A DNA stretch of 64,000 nucleotides from Antedon mediterranea (GCF_964355755.1 NC_092678.1:8158922-8222921), one strand, 5' to 3'. Numbered from the stretch's first letter, positions 34,201-47,273 are shown. Numbers and translations: made by a program. The notes: generated by a model from the letters alone, not told the origin.

Positions 34201-37200
34201 AAAGCTTGCAGTTTGAAGTGCGAGTGTATCAATACTTATAGAGGGCGCTATCACATTGTATGGAAGGTCACTTCAGATGACATGCAAAAATCACAATTTT
34301 CTTTGTTTTTCATATTTATTTGACTTATTTTTTATCAAAATGACTTGTTATATATGCGATACATAATAATACAATGTAATACAGATAATTAATACCATAT
34401 TCGTACATTTAAAATTCACTTTTTAATACGAACGCAAATGTCGACAATGGCGTGTCATTCACTTATGCCCCATGACGTCATTTTTCGATGAAAACAAACC
34501 ACGACGAAAGGAAGCAAAAACTGCGTATAAAAACTTCATTTTCTCCACAAATCCCAACTTTTACGCGACGCAACATCAATAAATGATCTTTACATAATGT
34601 TTAGAACCTACGGTGAGAATCTCGTTGACTACTAACGTTATGCAATGGTGAAGGTGATATTTTACTGGACTATATGATCGTTTTTGTTGATTGCTTGCTG
34701 TTTGAATACGCACGTCTATTCAGGCAATAGGCACATGTATATACACCCTTTTTTGACAATTAAGGCGTTCCATACATTAACAATATTGACGATTCTGGCG
34801 GCCGAAATGAACAATACATATTTTGTCCTTTTTGGTGTTTCATGATTTTGGGCGTTCCAAAACCGGCGGCCGAAATGACTGGCGGCCGATATGCACTGTG
34901 ACCGAGTGAAAAAAATCGATGTTAACAAGAAAAATATAGGGATGCATTGCACTTGCGTCATTTGTAATGATCATCAGTGTTTTATCTTCAAATATTTTTT
35001 GGGGTAGGGGGTAACATTTATCCTAATAACCCAAGAATCCAACATCTAATTAGTATTATCTTAGTAACATTGTGTAGCATACATCTTTTAAAATCTTTTA
35101 AAATTTAAATAAAATTAATCTGAAGATTATTAAGGTCAGTAGAGGTCAAAAGGTCATTGATCTTTTGCAAAATGCAAATTTTTCCCAAAATATAGATAAA
35201 TTTTAATATCGTATCTACAATTTTCAATATTTTTTATCTTAATTGTGTTTTACTTGTGCTTACTGACATATTGAATTAGAAAATATATGTTAACAAGATA
35301 AAAATTGCAGTTCATTATATACAAATTGTTATTTTTTATTCTAAATTATCTTCATCGTGTACTTTTAATATTAATGACCAGTCTCTAATACAATACTAAA
35401 GTAACTAACGCACACATTCGTACTGTATTCTTTTAATTAAGAAAGAACATTTTAAAGTTTTTTTTTTGATGCGACCCTCTCTCTGTTCAGGAATAATGCA
35501 CTTGTCAATTGTATGACCCACTATGCGACCCCCAGGAGAGGTGCGTCATTTGTCCGATGTGCGTCATACCATTGAATACCATGACTCACCCGTGCGTCAA
35601 AAATGTGACTTACCTTTAGGTGACCATGACGCACCCATTTTGACGCACTGTGACCATGTTGTTTATGATATGGTGGGTGGTAAAGTGACGGACATTGACA
35701 CACCTTGTTCATTGATGTGACGTACCATCTAGGTTTTTTGACGCACCCCTGCGTCAGTAATTATTTGAAAATGACGCACCCATGACGCACCTCTCCCGGG
35801 GGTCGTATAGTGGGTCATACAATTGACAAGTGCATAATACTGAATCATGTACTGAAATCTATTTTCGTTTATATGCTTGGCAAAAATTGTGTACTGAATT
35901 TTTAGCAAAGTCGGAGATGATGACCCTAAAGCCGGCCCATTGTTTGTTTTGGCATAGCGCCCTCGGTACTGTATCCGTAGACACAATGTTTTTTCATGCT
36001 GCTGCTCTAGCCAGCTACGTCTCATGAGGACTACTCATTCAGAAGCTAAAGCAAGCAGCAGTTATACTGTAGTATCTAAGACCGACAGTTTTTCGACTTT
36101 GTAAACTCGACTATAATTTATAGATCCCAGCTGCTGGACCCAAAAAACGTCTGGGAAAAGAGAGTCTATAAAGGCTCATGGTTGAACGATTTTTGATTCT
36201 CTTTGATTGGTTGATGCAAGAAGAATTTCTCACTTGTACTGACTGCCATGAAGTCACGTTGTCTCTGTATGTATTTTTGCGATTAAAGGACATCTTTTTA
36301 ATAATTAATCATAAATATCTAAAGAAAGAACATCGAGCAGCGTTTACCGTATATATTTCTTGTTTAAATAGTAAAATAATTATTAACTTACCACTTTTAT
36401 ATCTAAATACTGTACATTTGTTTTTAAATTTATAGATATTTTGAACATGAACAGTTTTGCAGTTTCATGGAGAAAGTGGCGTTCATAAGTCCTCAAGTCA
36501 CACAGTTTATAAAGTTTGCTAGTGGTCAGTTTTGTTTTTAATTAGTCCCTGTGTCATTTAAAAGCGCGACCAGTTTTAAATAAATTGTAAAAAATATAAA
36601 TGTTGAATTTTGTTAAATTATTTCTTTTGCCTATCGGGATATTGAAGTGTTTCTTCAAAATAACAGACTAAACATTTTGGCAATATCGTAAATCTCACGA
36701 TTGTTCTGAAATCATATGTATGTCCCTAATACGTTTTTAAAATATGGTACTTGATCTCAGTAAAGTTGTCCTTTAAGGAAACAGTGTTGGGTTTTGAGTG
36801 TCCCTTAAAGGGGGATTCTGGGTTTAAAATTGCTTTTAAATATCGTTTATTTATTAAATAAAAAATATTATAACAATATAGACATGTCAGAATGAAGAAG
36901 TAATAACGAGAAATTAAAAAAATTAAATTTCATATACATTTTAGGGTAAATTCATGGAAAGTCTGTTTTTCAGCAGCTTAGGGAAGTCATTAATATTCAT
37001 GAGATATTCACAAAATCACGTCATCAGGGTGGATTCCAAACTCGCGACGTCATGTACATTGTGTTTGTCAACTAAATTACATCTCTCTCCCCTGTCAAAC
37101 GACGACCACCCGATCATTGTGAAATACATTTTTTGTAGATTTTCTAAGTTAGGCCTATCTAAAGTGTAATAATAACAGTAGTAGCATATATTTATTTGAC

Positions 37201-40200
37201 ATTTAATGAAATACAAAATTTAGTACAGATTACGGAGTCATAAATTATACTATTTTTATACCTCGAATAGTACAGATCGTATTATCGGCTTAACGTACTA
37301 GGCTAGGCCTAGCCTAGATCATTTTTTTTTTCATGGGTGAGAGTCATTCTGACTAGGGATTCCATGCCACGATGGCTACGTTAAAACATTGGGGCCCATG
37401 GCATAATATCATGGGCCTCTAGCCTACTACTAAACGATTGGCCCATAAATAACAAAACTCAGTGGATTCCAAACCCATCCTATCAACCAAACTCCTAACA
37501 ATCTAAACCTAAAACGTTCTAAAAAATCGGCTGTAAATATGGAGGCAAAACAAGGTCCGACGATCGCCGTCCGCACGTATGGTGTCCCGATCGTCTAAAA
37601 GGCCTAACAATAACATAGCTAGGCCTAGTTTACTCTCCAAAAAAGCGGACTGCATCAAGCAAGTAGACCAGGTAGTAGGAAGGAGACCTAGCCGATCCGG
37701 CCCAGTTAAAAATTGAGCTAGCTAGTGTAGTAGACCCTATGCGAATTGATACTACCAGGCCTTTTACTATAGGCTACACTTGTTAAAATTAGCAATACTT
37801 ATGTTTACAAATATTCCAACTCTCTCATTCGAGCTATATTATCTATACCATTCCGATAGGTCGAGTCGACCTTCAATTAAATACTGTACATCGTTCATGT
37901 TGTAATTATAGACGGGGTATACTCGACCCGACCAGTTTGGTATTGTAAACTGTATCTGCTTATCACGTGACGATGCCAGGCATGGGCAGGTTGAGCACGT
38001 GTATCGTCGTCTCGCTCTCCTCGCTCAGCTCTAGCAGGAATGTATACGCTACGCTTCATTGATTTTGAAGGCTTTCCCTAAGTCAGTGCGAAAATCGCCA
38101 AACGTAAAGTGCAAACATATCTAATTTTTCACAGTTTTGATGAATTTTCATAGAAAATTGACTTTATAAATGGGAAGACCGACTAAAATTACCTCAGATA
38201 AGTATAATTTTACAAAAGTAATTGATATGGTTAATGATAACGAGTCGTCGGAAGATTGACCATTTCACGAATTTCCTATTCTGTAACCACAGTGTGATTT
38301 TGCCGTAGCTGCACTTGTAATCTGGCCTCATTTCACAGCCTTCGTTCTGCTTCACTGGGCGCTTATATAAATTGAAACTTTTACCGTTAAAGAGACAAAC
38401 AAATATATTTTACATTTTTTACTATTCATTTTAAACCCGGAACCCCCCTTTAATACCCGCAAATTGTATGTAAAAGTGTACAGTACAATTACCCTCCATA
38501 GAACATCATTTCATCAAACGCAACATGCATTTAATACTGTTATATACACAATTTTGTATATTGTATTACAGTACAACACATTTTATTTGTAGTAGAATTC
38601 ATTAATTGCCATGACCATGGAGTAAAGAATAAGAGGAGACACAACTTGAATAGTTCAGTCAGTTCATCGTGTTTACCGCTTGCTTAAGGCTATGCTTGTA
38701 ATGAGTATTTAAGGAGGTGCTAAACACTGCCGTTACGTAACCCAATTAGCAAAGAGTACAATGTTTACTGCCCGCGGTCAATTTTGGTGTTAGTACTGTA
38801 CACATGCGTATTAGGACGTCACAATACTCTTGCTAGGCGATGTGCGTTCAAGCGTGAAAGGTGTACTATATACTGTTTGTAGACCTATTGAACTTGTATT
38901 CCGACCTTGTTTATTAATTTTTATTAAAAAGCAGCGATATATATATTCTACTGGATATCTTTTATTAATAAATTAATAATACACGAGTTTTATACGGCAC
39001 CAATAAAGGAATTATATTTATATGGTTTACTGTGTACTAAATGTTGGTAATTTCTCCAGACAACTTATCATGAATCATGATGAATAAATGGGTTTAATAA
39101 GGACCACCAGTGGTGGTGCCAGCGGGGAGTTACGGGGCTGTATCCCCTCGTCGTCTTCCCCCCTCTTCCCCGTCTGGGAAACGCGAGTACTTTTCGTCGA
39201 GGAATATAATATACAGTAAAAATCATTCGCGTTCACTTCGTATAACTTCAGCGCCTAGAAAAACCGCGACGTTCCATTTTTTTTAGTACTGTACGTTGCT
39301 TGGTGGAGCGGAGAGCTATTGCACTTTGCATGCATTATTGCCAGCGATCTAATAAACAATGAATAGGTACGCACTTGTCTGGCGGTTCCCCTTTGTACGA
39401 ATTGTTTAACATTGGACCTGCTCCATTGCGGTTTACGTGTGATATCATGTTCCATCCAGGGACCAGAATGTGTACTGTACTAGTTACTTTCCAGGCGAAG
39501 TTTACAGCCGCATCAGTCGTGATCAACGTACGCAATACAGCAAAAGGGTACGAATAATGTTGGCGATCTATTGTTCGTATGTCCGATTTCTTAATTTTAC
39601 GATTAACTGCTGTGTACCGAACTGTACATAATCCTTTTAAACAATGGCTTATAATTACAAAAGAGCATAGACTATATTTGTAATTGAATTTTTAACCAAC
39701 ACATATCATTTGTAGTTGTTGTTACGGGTTGATACTAAACGAATATTCTCGTAGTACCGTACCATTTTATACCATATTATATAATATTATAATAACGACC
39801 AACCGAAAACTAAAACTAATTGATTAATTTCTTCTTTAATAAAATATTACTACTATTTGTTTTCTAACGTTATTACAATTATTAATATATTAATATAGAC
39901 CTACATAAAAAAAACCTATTATTATTATTGATATTGTTTATTGTTACTATAGGCGCGCCTATGCCTGAACCTATTAGGCCTACCGGTTACGGTATGCACT
40001 AAATATGTCCATCATTATGGGATTAAATATTATCCTTATTTAGGCTATTTATTAAATAATAATATATTACGAACTACTAGGCCTATGTGTAGCCACAAAT
40101 CGTTAAACGATATATAATTTAAGTCCTACAATTTCACTGAACTCTAAGTATGTGATCGTAAAAATCATATATTTTATGATATTAATATCATAAATAATTT

Positions 40201-43200
40201 AATTATACAATTTTAGACTAAAATAGAAGAATGTTAGTTTTGCTAAACAGTCATAATATAGACTGAAACATAAATTAAATGTCATATACAGTAATAAAAA
40301 TAAGAAATTGTGTCGTTGGAATTCTACTATACGTATATTTTTGAATATTCATGAGAACAAATTATATAATTTTTTTCATGCGCGCATTTGCGCGCACTAA
40401 AATGTGATTTTAAAATAAGTTGGAGTCTTTAATATGCTACAAAATGCACTAGGGTTCGTAAATTAAAAAGTTGCTTAAACGGTAAAATTTCGATTTACCA
40501 AATGATACGTCTATGGCTTGATAAAAAATATGATTAATTTGTTAGCTGGTATAAAAACTGCGATATCTCCGTGAAAATTTACTCGATTTTTAAACGGTTT
40601 TTTCGAGAAAAAAGCTCAAAGAACAATGAACAACTGCACAAAGGTCATGCTTCACTATGATGTATTAGAAACTACTGCGCAGCCTCTGTTTACTTTTTTT
40701 GTCATCGATGTCATGCCTGGCTTCTTCCTTAATTAGGGTGTTACGTAATCAGAGCCAACTCTGCAGCGAGCTGCACGGGTAAACAGGATGTTCTTCAAAG
40801 GATCGTTATGGGAAGTTTATTACCCTATGCTTAAGCACTACCGCACAGCGTGATACTAATTGGATTAACTGGATAGCTAGGCCGTGTTGTGCCTCCTCTT
40901 ATTCTTTACTCCATGCCATGACCTACAATTTACTGAACATTTTGATACAATTTTTGATATTGTGTTGTACTTGTTAAATATTTTTGGGGCATTCATTTGA
41001 TTATGTGACAAGGTATTTTTTTCAATAACAACGGACCGTAAATGAATTTGAACAAAAATCTATGACTAAATACTGTGATGATTTATTTATTTTGTAGTTG
41101 ATGACCTTGAAGTATTTCTAACGCCTTTAGACTTAAAATCCAAAGATTTTGTATTGTGTTTCATCAATAATAACCAAATAAGAACAGAGGCTGGTGGAAG
41201 TCATTGGTAAGTTAATATTAAAGTTTTGTTCCTACTAGGACGCAAAGTAAGCATGCATCAAGTAGTTTGACCAATCAAAACATGATGGGTCATCTGAACT
41301 GCCGCCTGTGATCCTTGCGTTTATGTTTCAGTATGTACCTGTCAGGGCATACTGTTGGTATAATCATTTCTGGAACAGTATTACAAAAATTTTACCTAAC
41401 GGAAGACTAGTTCACACTTACATAGACATACAAAGTGACTCACAAAGCTTGAAAAAGTTTCCCATGGAGCAACTTTAGCAAATTCACATTTAATGTGTTT
41501 GTTGGTTGGCTGCTTTGTAAAATGTAATGCTCAGTGTGCCTTTACAGGGATGTCACCAGCTTTTTGGAGTGCTGGTCGGAAAATTTCCCGGGGGGGGGGG
41601 GGGGGGGGGGGGTATCCCCCCCCCGGGGGGTTTGTCGTTATTTTAGCGAAACATAAAGAATTATGAAAATAAATAACAACAAATTGCGTCAGGTCTAGGC
41701 CTAACCTTGCACCACCGGGGAGTCGCCGTTATTATTCGCGAAAACAAAAAAACGCTTACGAAATGAATAGCAATAGATCGCGTCAGGCTTAGGCCTAGCC
41801 TTGTAGACACTACGACCACTAGGCCTAGCCAAGGCTTAGATAGATGCCCCAAAATCTGAATTCCACAAAAACAGGCGCTTCCTTATTTAGGCCTAATCCC
41901 TAATCAAATACTGTAGATAAATTATTAGCCTAGACCTTACTACTTGTTGCTCGATATAATGTTGTGTTCTTTTGCGCGAGAGTTTTTTAGCGTATTCGCG
42001 AATTCCGGATTTTTTGTTTCACAACTGTGCGGCAAGCATGTAGTGCATGGCCGGCAAGAACAGACACGTGTTTATGGGTTAACTGAAGTTCAGCAACCTG
42101 AAGTTGTCCCAGGGACGTGTAATTATTGTACCATGCTCGGCGATCATAAACGAACGAACTTGCCCGGTCTCACTGAACCATGCGCATGTTTTTTTATTTT
42201 TTTTAATAGTTCGTAGAGTACAAAAATGTAAAACTAGTAACATAATATAATTAAAGCAGGGTGACAAAACATTCAGCAATTAAAAATGATTTTGTTTGGG
42301 TCTATGTAGTTGTACATTTTTAATTACTGCGTACTTGTTTGTATTTTTAATCTGTGCAAAATAAAACGCTTGAATGGTCGCTATGTGAACTTTAAACTTG
42401 TAGTTGTACACTGTGCTGTGTAGCACGTTGTTCGCCATGACTCACAAGCTGTAACAATGAATACCAGGGCAGGGTAGGCCTGGTATTGTGTTACAAATAA
42501 AGTAACGTACGTAACCACGGAAACATTTGCTGTAGTCTTTTGTCTTATCTATATGAGGCTAGCTTGTCTGTTATTAACGATGTGCTAGGTAAAATGTTTT
42601 AGTACGAATTTTAGTTAGGCCTAAGGCCTAATATAAATATCGTAAATGATTAAAATAGTGGTGGTCGGCAGCCTGTAAATCCTGGTCGGAAATGTTGAGT
42701 GCTGGTCGGGGCCGACCAGCGCCGACCAGCGTGGTGACATCCCTGCCTTTAGAAATCTTTATCTATTGTAACCTCAATCTTCTAATCTTAGTCAAATTAT
42801 TGAGCGGCTTATTTTCGAATGTTCTTTACAAGATGTTATACAGTAATTGACACATTTTAGAATCTTGCATTCAGTAGGCCTTCAATTTCTCATCCAACTG
42901 ACAAGATAGTAAAATTTCATTGAATTATTGTTACTATTTTTGTAGGAGCGTAATGCTCTTTCACCGTGAACTTCAACAATTCTTACATTATGATTCAATG
43001 TGCAACATGAATGCAGGCGTCGCCAAACAAGTTTCTACAAAACTTCTTCCATATATTGGAGGTAAGTGATTATTTTCCTTCACTATTGTTGTAATGAGTA
43101 AGTGGCCAAAAAGTTAATTAAGACAGTGGAACCGTAATATGTAGAGCGGCAAACGTAGGCCCAGTGTAGACATCTAGCTCGTGTGCACTAATGTATCTTT

Positions 43201-46145
43201 GTAGAGGAGTAGGGCTTGCACACTCAGCAACTGTCACAAACAGCCACGGTACTCATCAAGTGGTATCCGAGTATAATAAATAATAAATTGTGCCATTTAA
43301 AATATCTTTTTTTAGTTGAAGAACAAACAGCATTTGTAAATGAAGAGTGCCCTCAACAACAAAACAGTAAGTTCCAAAACTAATAATAAAATGTTTCATG
43401 ATTTTAATATTAAACTACAATTTTCATGGACAAAAGAACACTATTTGCATAAGCAGTGAGATCAAACTATTATCCAACGAGCGTTCCTATGCTAAGCCAC
43501 TGCTAAAATCAACCATTTTCTTAATTCTCTTACCGCTCACATGACGCAATTTGTAGTTGTATAGGAACCGGTATGCATGAGTGCTTATACAGTACCGGAC
43601 AGAATTATTGCAGATTTTGAACGCATTCAACGCATTGTTAAAGTGTTGACAACGCGTTGAAACTGCGTTGTCCGTTGGCGTTGAAAGTGTTGAGTTCGTT
43701 GAACTGTTTATTCAACCAACACAATGTGTTGCGTTGAGTTTGCGTTGAAATAACGAACAATCGGATTCGTATGGTATTTACAGATTGCCAGTGTGTATTA
43801 GTAGTAGTAGTAATAGTATAAAATACAGTATTACAAATATTTAAGAAAACAAACATAATGTGTATTTTTCCGCGGAAACCTAGCTTAATATATTACACTA
43901 GGCTAGGCCTACTACTAACGAGTAGGCCCCGTGTGTATATGAGCCGCGTCTGCCATCGCAGTTAAAAGTAGTGGTCATGTCCTCAATTACTGTGTGCCTA
44001 TATTAACTGGAGTATTAAATACCAAAGTTAAGGCGGCGGTGAATCTTGGAGGCTAGGTCACATCGTAATTAATTATTTCCAAACTAAAAACTTCGCAGTA
44101 CTGTACTACATTTTTCTCGATTATTTATAAAAACAACGTAGCCTACACCCGCCGCCATGGAAGGCAACAATACACCACCAACATAACGATCCAGCATGGT
44201 CGTCGGACGTCGTCCTTTTCACGCATGCTTTTCGTGACGTGAGGGACGAACTGATCGAAAGGTGAAGAGTTCATTCACGTAATAATTAAAAGGGAAAAAA
44301 TCGTTTAGTTTTATTATTATCCATAAATATATCATTATCATGTATTATATTATAAATTAATTATTGTGATGCTTAACGTAACCCATGCTGAGAAAAGCGT
44401 TAAATATAATAACCAAGAAATAGGAATGACCAATTTGATGACAATAGGCAATGTTAGGCGTTTTCTTTAAAATCAAAACCTGTGCCATACCATATTATTC
44501 ACGCCAAGGTGTAACCCACAAATATTTGAATAACCAAACAATTCAGAATAAAGAACCACTTTATTCTGATGCAAGACAATATATTATTACAGGCGAGGTT
44601 TAGGCGTTTTCTCTTTAACATACTATTGTTTCTTAATAATTATAATTATATTGGCCTCCTCCTGAAACTGTATGAATGGGATGGGAGTTGCGAGAATATG
44701 CGAGCGAACAGCCAACATTTTAATCAGTTAACAGTGTGATGCTTTTCAAAACGCGCAACGTTTTCAACGCGTTCAACGCTATGGGATTCAATTGTTTAAC
44801 GTCGTCAATGAACGGTCAACGGGTTCAACACATTCAACACGCTCTATTGTTAACGTATTCAAAACGCTTGTTGTACTTAAAAATGTAATGTTGTTCGATT
44901 TATAAAGATTTAAATTGGTTCATGGATGGGTGTCGGACACGTCAATTTTTTTAGTTCTTTCGAAATTACATTATAACAAACAATGGGACAATTATAAAAT
45001 AAAAACCAAAATAGAGAAACAATATTTTAACTTTATCTCTTGAATCTCGAACAGCTAAAAAATGTAGGCCTAAATAAAATTAATTACTTCGTCGTCATTA
45101 ACGATCGTTAAATACGTCATAACACACGTGGTGTTTTTCTTGAGGAAACCAGGGTGGCGGCCTCGTGTGTTGATGTCAGTAATTTCCACGTTGTTTGATT
45201 TTATGACGTGAGATCGTGTTTTCCCCCGGAAGGCCTACAGTACAGTGTTAACTGTTAGACCATGGAGTAAATGGTTAGACTTGGCATCGACCTTATCATT
45301 CGATGTTTTCCTTCACTAAACACTGGGAAATATCACTGTGTGTTTTATTTGGTAACTGTCCGTTCAATACTTAAAAATATATCTAAGCTTCAAATATATT
45401 TTATTTATATTAAAATATCTGGTAGTGACTGCCGATGGGTATTTTGCCTGTTGTTGTTACTGATCGTTCAGGCGTGCAATCGGCCAGTCTAGTGCTGCAG
45501 CAGCTAGCGTTGAAATAACTAATTGTTTACTTGACATGCTGATAATGACTTTCGTTGAATAAACAACTAAACGTTGAAAGCCGTTCAACGCAACGCAAAC
45601 ACAACGCAACGACAACGTGTTGAATGCGTTGGGATTTTTGCAATAATTCTGTCCTGTACTGTATGGTAACATCGAACCGATCACTGGTCACAGATACCAA
45701 TACCGCACTCGCGATTCAAATTTTTTAGTTGCGCTCGATTCCTTTAGGTTCCAGAAAAAAATAGAAAACTGAAAGAAACTAAGCTGATGTCTACATTTTT
45801 TGTGCACCTACTGCCAATTGTGATCAGTTGCTCAGAGTGTGTATGTCAACAATGTTGAGTTATACGACATTAACACCATAATAGTATTTCATTTTTGTTC
45901 TAAATAATATATCTGAATTGTTTTTTTACTATGTTTGTATCTAGCAAAAGTTGTAAAATATGTTTTTTACATCGGTAGGTTATGATTGTGGGTTGTTTGC
46001 AATAACTGTTGCGGAATGTCTTTGCAATATTCACCTACTGGAAGAGAAGAAATCTGTAAAAGAGGCTGTTACTCAGGAGAGGGTTACAAAGAAACGTGAA
46101 TATATTAGAAATTTATTATTAAAATTATCGGCCAGTCAAAGCTGA
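31292..46145 (+). CDS. SENP8: NEDD8-specific protease (sentrin-specific protease 8, NEDP1)
   Basis: Six exons: 31292-31410, 36436-36524, 41098-41206, 42946-43061, 43316-43366 and 45979-46145. They join with matching phases (2,1,2,1,1) into 216 aa, close to the human 212 aa. The N-terminus VLSYHDSLLRQSD and GHWLNDNVLSF are the family's signature. The C48 cysteine-protease triad is His105 (GGSHW), Asp122 (HYDS) and Cys165 (YDCG), with Gln159 as the oxyanion-hole residue (QQQNSYDCG). The enzyme matures NEDD8 and removes it from substrates such as cullins, in cytosol and nucleus. Introns 1, 3 and 5 hold large mobile elements that explain most of the 15-kb span. All catalytic residues are present, so it should be active. 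Confidence 0.96.
31620..34905. mobile_element. Foldback element 2, about 3.3 kb, tips with CATTTCGGCCGCC
   Basis: Left arm about 31620-33160 and right arm about 33519-34905 are inverted copies over nearly their whole length. Shared blocks include CATTTCGGCCGCC(A/G)G tandem units at the tips, GACGTCAT and ACGCGACGCAACATCAATAA. The right arm lacks about 150 bp present in the left. The 360-bp spacer encodes a nuclease-like fragment on the minus strand. The element fills much of SENP8 intron 1. The tip architecture matches foldback element 1, but the sequences differ. Confidence 0.8.
33067..33540 (-). pseudogene. Fragment resembling PIN/XPG-like nuclease family
   Basis: A 157-aa open frame spans the spacer and inner arm ends of foldback element 2. 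The core has GLHAFTKCSTTSAF, GKGKLKAIKLVEK and a following WKGEEELM segment. This resembles a repeated invertebrate family with GLHAFTGCDTxSAF and KGK..ALKLL, where the GCD plus helix-turn arrangement recalls FEN1/XPG nucleases. The usual GCD is altered to KCS here, removing the metal-binding Asp, and the N-terminal part is missing. It is likely a dead fragment; the family assignment is tentative. Confidence 0.45.
35496..35835. repeat. MITE with 58-bp inverted ends and TGACGCACC subrepeats
   Basis: The ends (ATGCACTTGTCAATTGTATG and its inverse) match over about 58 bp. The 340-bp element is possibly flanked by AATA on both sides. Inside, TGACGCAC or its inverse recurs about ten times. It lies in SENP8 intron 1 and has no coding capacity. 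Confidence 0.7.
38615..40915. repeat. Degenerate inverted repeat spanning 2.3 kb
   Basis: A 29-bp block around GGAGTAAAGAATAAGAGGAG lies at the left end and inverted at the right end. Weaker inverted similarity runs about 200 bp inward (TGCTTAAG and TTTAC-CCG blocks). It is probably an old transposon in SENP8 intron 2, with another repeat (39104-39560) inside it. No transposase is readable. Confidence 0.45.
39104..39560. repeat. Inverted relative of the SLC25A20 intron 5 repeat
   Basis: It shares, in the opposite orientation, the 25410-26040 units: AACTTCAGCGCCTAGAAAAA, GATATCATGTTCCATCCAGG and CAGGCGAAGTTTAC. The left tip GTGGTGCCAGCGGGGAG matches the tip at 24545. It is one member of a dispersed non-coding family. 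Confidence 0.6.
41545..42745. mobile_element. DNA transposon remnant with CAGGGATGTCACCA ends
   Basis: Terminal inverted repeats of 14 bp (CAGGGATGTCACCA) enclose 1,201 bp, with the 6-bp direct repeat CCTTTA immediately outside (41539-41544 and 42746-42751). GCTGGTCGG and CCGACCAGC repeats lie inside each end. The interior has a long G/C run and no transposase. CAGGG tips recall hAT elements, but hAT makes 8-bp duplications; the 6-bp duplication fits other superfamilies such as IS3EU better. It lies in SENP8 intron 3. Confidence 0.7.
43590..45661. mobile_element. TA-flanked non-autonomous element with AACGC subterminal repeats
   Basis: The ends read CAGTAC(C/A)GGACAGAATTATTGCA and its inverse, flanked by TA (43588-43589 and 45662-45663), as for Tc1/mariner/pogo-type elements. 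Inside each end, GTTGAACGC-like units are repeated in both orientations, and a third such block lies at about 44745-44880. No transposase is readable in its 2,072 bp. It lies in SENP8 intron 5. Confidence 0.75.
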
Positions 46146-47273
46146 TAGAAAAAAATGTGAATAATAATATGCAAACATGAGTTGAATTAGAATCATTCCA
46201 ACATTTATGCAAACAAGTAACAACTTTTTGTTTGAAGGATAGGCCAATTGTAGAATCACTTTTGTTGTGTGGCATCCAGGCCTCACTACAAAAATGTACA
46301 GTATGTATACACCAAAAGCAAAGCAATACAAAAAAGGTTATGTTATATTATATTTATACTTGGTAGAAATTGATCTTCGTAATGTAAATAATTTTAAAAT
46401 TCAGATTGAATGTCTGCCAGGGGTCTCAATTCAACATAATATTTTGACCTTTACAATTAGGTAGATCAATTTGTTTGTATAAAATGCTGATGTTGTGTAG
46501 TGACATCTAGGCCTATTTATGTAACAACATTGAAGCAACATAGAAATGGCATGCTACTCTAGGTGGAAATTTTCTGGAAATACTCTGGAACAGGAAATTC
46601 AAACTGCTTACACAAACATAAAGGTAGAACACATTGCCTCAATATTCAACATAAAATAAGCAGCAGTAAGTAGCAGTAAAGATTTTTTTTAACTGGCTTT
46701 ATGGACTTGGCAGCAACTTTGTCTATGAAGCTTTGGGCATCATGGAGCTTATATAAGGGTGAATAATCTCTTAAAGGAATTGGTTGGGAACAGTAAATTG
46801 ATGAAGGCAAATACATAAAATAGAAGATATTGTATCTTCTTTATAATCTTTGAAACATTTCAGACATTATTTAATATTGATCTCTTATTTCTTCAATTCT
46901 TGATTGAAAGATTTATTGAAGGCACTTCGTGGCAATTAATTTTATTACGGTTTCATAGTCCAGACCTTGTGTTTTGAAAATGACAATTGGTGTGCTACAA
47001 ATTACACTCAACACATTCTTAAAGGATGGCAACGGCATCCTGAACCAATGTCGAAGTCACCTTATTATCTGAGAAAAAGTAGAGGAGGACCCGCAAATTA
47101 AGTTAAGTTATTACATGGATTCCTTTTCGATTTTGAGCAGCCCCATTATGTGTGCGCAGGGTAGATTCTAAGAGGCCTGAGTCTTGTCAGGAAAGATGTT
47201 GACTGACGGATTCAAATCCAATTTTTTGCGGACCAGGCTATATGGTGTCCCCGTAAATAATTTTTTAGGAATA
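46146..47273. other. SENP8 3' flank, no further gene seen
   Basis: AT-rich DNA after the SENP8 stop, presumably starting with its 3' untranslated region. I found no canonical AATAAA in the first 500 bp and no protein similarity on either strand. Confidence 0.45.

Noticed and set aside
36110-36440. A plus-strand reading KGSWLND followed by FLILFDWL that looks like a frameshifted SENP8 first exon.
   Set aside because: A far better first exon exists at 31292-31410 (VLSYHDSLLRQSD, GHWLNDNVLSF) with a GTGAGT donor in the right phase for the 36436 exon. The match here is short, out of frame and lacks a donor.
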